In this document: positions 9,164 through 10,000 of the stretch, piece after piece
How the letters are laid out: each line of letters opens with the position of its first letter
Position numbering within the stretch: the stretch's first letter is position 1
DNA from: Chrysomallon squamiferum
Lineage: Eukaryota > Mollusca > Gastropoda > Neomphalida > Peltospiridae
Reading direction: 5' to 3'
Assembly (NCBI GenBank): GCA_012295275.1
Contig: CM022668.1
Location: 3,665,580 to 3,675,579, forward strand
Length of the DNA: 10,000 nt
Translations under genes and position numbers: made by a program
The notes under the pieces: generated by a model
What the model was told of the DNA's origin: nothing
Database searches by the model: none
Seen by the model: only the letters and a program-made list of their open reading frames with translations

Positions 9164-9367
9164 CATGTCTGTAATCTGAGTTAGTGTTAGGCCAAATTCC
9201 ACGGTTACTTTATGGGACGCATTGTAGACGGGTCTCGCGCCTGGGTTATAATCGTCCAGAATCAAACTTAACAATCTCTGCTCGTCCGTGGGTACATTAG
9301 AAACAAAAGCTGGAAGTGACGTCATAATTATCAGCACGTACATCAAGTTCGCTGACCGCATACTCAT
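9164..9367 (-). CDS. nAChR-like subunit, 5' exon A (signal peptide + N-terminal segment), partial gene
   Basis: First coding exon of a nicotinic acetylcholine receptor-type cys-loop channel subunit: 68 codons ending exactly after an ATG codon at a strong donor (ATG|gtaagt). Residues 1-24 look like a secretory signal peptide with hydrophobic core LMYVLIIM, and residues 25-68 form the start of the extracellular ligand-binding domain. The family signature is clear: DEQRLL in helix 1, then YNPGARPV, then NAS (an N-glycosylation sequon), then FGLTLTQI followed by a D, the beta-1 strand. This matches the animal nAChR pattern YNP..RPV.N.S..V.V.F.L.L.QI.D. The known family continues with a short DEKNQ-type exon, which I could not find downstream here. 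An in-frame TGA at 9379-9377 closes the frame upstream, supporting the ATG at 9367; a second ATG at 9361 has a better Kozak A at -3. Ligand and subunit class cannot be told, because the cys-loop and loop C lie elsewhere. The family is near certain; first-exon status is likely. Confidence 0.88.
9301..9320 (-). promoter_or_regulatory. possible internal splice acceptor in exon A (phase 1)
   Basis: Within exon A the sequence gtcacttccag|CTTTTG has an AG at 9311-9310 that cuts after the first base of an Ala codon, which is phase 1. Used as an acceptor it would give a 146-nt exon (9309-9164) with the same phases as exon B. It lies at the end of the signal peptide, where nAChR genes usually have their first intron. 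The pyrimidine tract is weak, so use is uncertain. Confidence 0.3.
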
Positions 9368-9494
9368 ATGACGTAGTCAAGAGGTAAATCATCCGCAGCG
9401 TGGATGGCAACTTTAGAAAACTTCATGAACAGACTCCAGGAAAAGGAATAATAGCAATACTAACTTTGTACGAGTAAGTAAATATACTAACAAT

Positions 9495-9506
9495 AAAAAT
9501 ATATAT
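9495..9506 (-). promoter_or_regulatory. TATA-like element upstream of exon A
   Basis: The minus strand reads TATATATTTTTA about 130 bases before the exon A start codon. If used, transcription would start roughly at 9470-9480 with a 5' UTR of about 100 nt. TATA-like strings are frequent by chance in this AT-rich DNA, so support is only positional. Confidence 0.25.
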
Positions 9507-9534
9507 CAAAGCATTTTGTTTTTCTTTCACAAAC

Positions 9535-9735
9535 ATCCACGTGTGTGATTCATTTGAAATTCCGCAGTCAACCCATCCCGGCGTACGTGAACTGTGAACG
9601 ATCGAACTAGTGCTTTACCCGCATTTGTCATGCGCAAACAGAACTGAAAAATACGATCGTATATTCCTGACGAGCAGTCTCGGTTCTGACGCGTCGTCGA
9701 CATAGGTCGATAGATTGTATGGGCGTATTCCGTTA
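9535..9735 (-). promoter_or_regulatory. CpG-dense segment, candidate promoter region of the receptor gene
   Basis: I count about 20 CpG dinucleotides in roughly 200 bases, against very few in most of the window. It holds several short palindromes: CACGTG (9538-9543), ATACGATCGTAT (9651-9662), GACGCGTC (9688-9695) and GTCGAC (9696-9701). It begins about 170 bases upstream of the exon A start codon. A minus-strand open frame of about 70 codons (9742-9527) crosses it. Its product has no recognisable motif and no signal peptide, so I read the segment as regulatory or an unclassified element rather than coding. Confidence 0.4.
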
Positions 9736-10000
9736 CAGACACACCATAGCCATTGGCAAAATACTTAGTGGTACGATACTGAGTAGAATCCTTAGATTCC
9801 GTAGTAACTGGCTAAACATTTACTGGTCCGCTAAGTTTAATAACAATAATAATGAGCCGAACGCCAGCTGTCGAGAAAAAGTAGACGATATAGAAAATAA
9901 AATATTAAGATAAAAATAAATCAAGTAAAAGATATATAAAGAATAAAATAAAAATTGTTTGGCTGTTTCTTTCTTTCAGTATGTGTCTTGTAAGTTAATG
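9736..10000. other. upstream flank without recognisable gene
   Basis: Mixed-composition sequence to about 9880, then AT-rich to the end. A plus-strand open frame (9719-9913, 64 codons) has no recognisable domain, includes a run of Asn codons from an (AAT)n stretch, and is not called as a gene. Any missing signal-peptide exon for exon B may lie to the right of this window. Confidence 0.4.

Noticed and set aside
9317-9324. Perfect cAMP-response-element palindrome TGACGTCA
   Set aside because: It lies inside the coding part of exon A (Met-Thr-Ser codons); one 8-mer alone is not evidence of regulation.
9527-9742. Minus-strand frame as a possible upstream exon for exon B
   Set aside because: No signal peptide, no recognisable motif and no convincing phase-1 donor; treated as CpG-rich regulatory DNA.

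Overview
The window looks like AT-rich, intron- and repeat-dominated animal DNA. The only recognisable gene content is the 5' end of a nicotinic acetylcholine receptor (nAChR)-like cys-loop subunit gene on the minus strand at the right end. Three things suggest a lophotrochozoan, quite possibly a cephalopod mollusc: many trinucleotide repeats, very sparse exons, and a divergent nAChR N-terminus of the FGLTLTQI type. That assignment is an inference; no species-specific marker was recognised.

Layout. About 1-8930 is noncoding: intronic or intergenic DNA with many simple repeats (TAC, TAA, TTG, ATC, CAA, AAAT, GACA, GATA, TG/TA). It also holds two minisatellites, a 42-bp unit at 1260-1440 and a degenerate 36-bp unit at about 7061-7440. 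A small CpG-rich island lies at 7571-7660, and a repeat-free segment at 2951-3136 is open on both strands. Between 8935 and 9367 (minus strand) lie two homologous receptor exons. Exon A (9367-9164) carries a start codon, a signal peptide and the N-terminal helix/beta-1 segment. Exon B (9101-8935) is a second version of the same N-terminal segment with its own splice acceptor and donor. A CpG-dense segment (9535-9735) and a TATA-like stretch lie just upstream of exon A and may be its promoter.

How they work together. Both exons end at the same phase-0 donor, directly after the codon before the expected DEKNQ-type exon, so both would splice to the same downstream receptor exon, which was not found in this window. 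Only 62 bases separate them. Joining A to B would produce a stop within three codons. They therefore look like alternative, mutually exclusive N-terminal exons, or alternative first exons, of one ligand-gated channel subunit.
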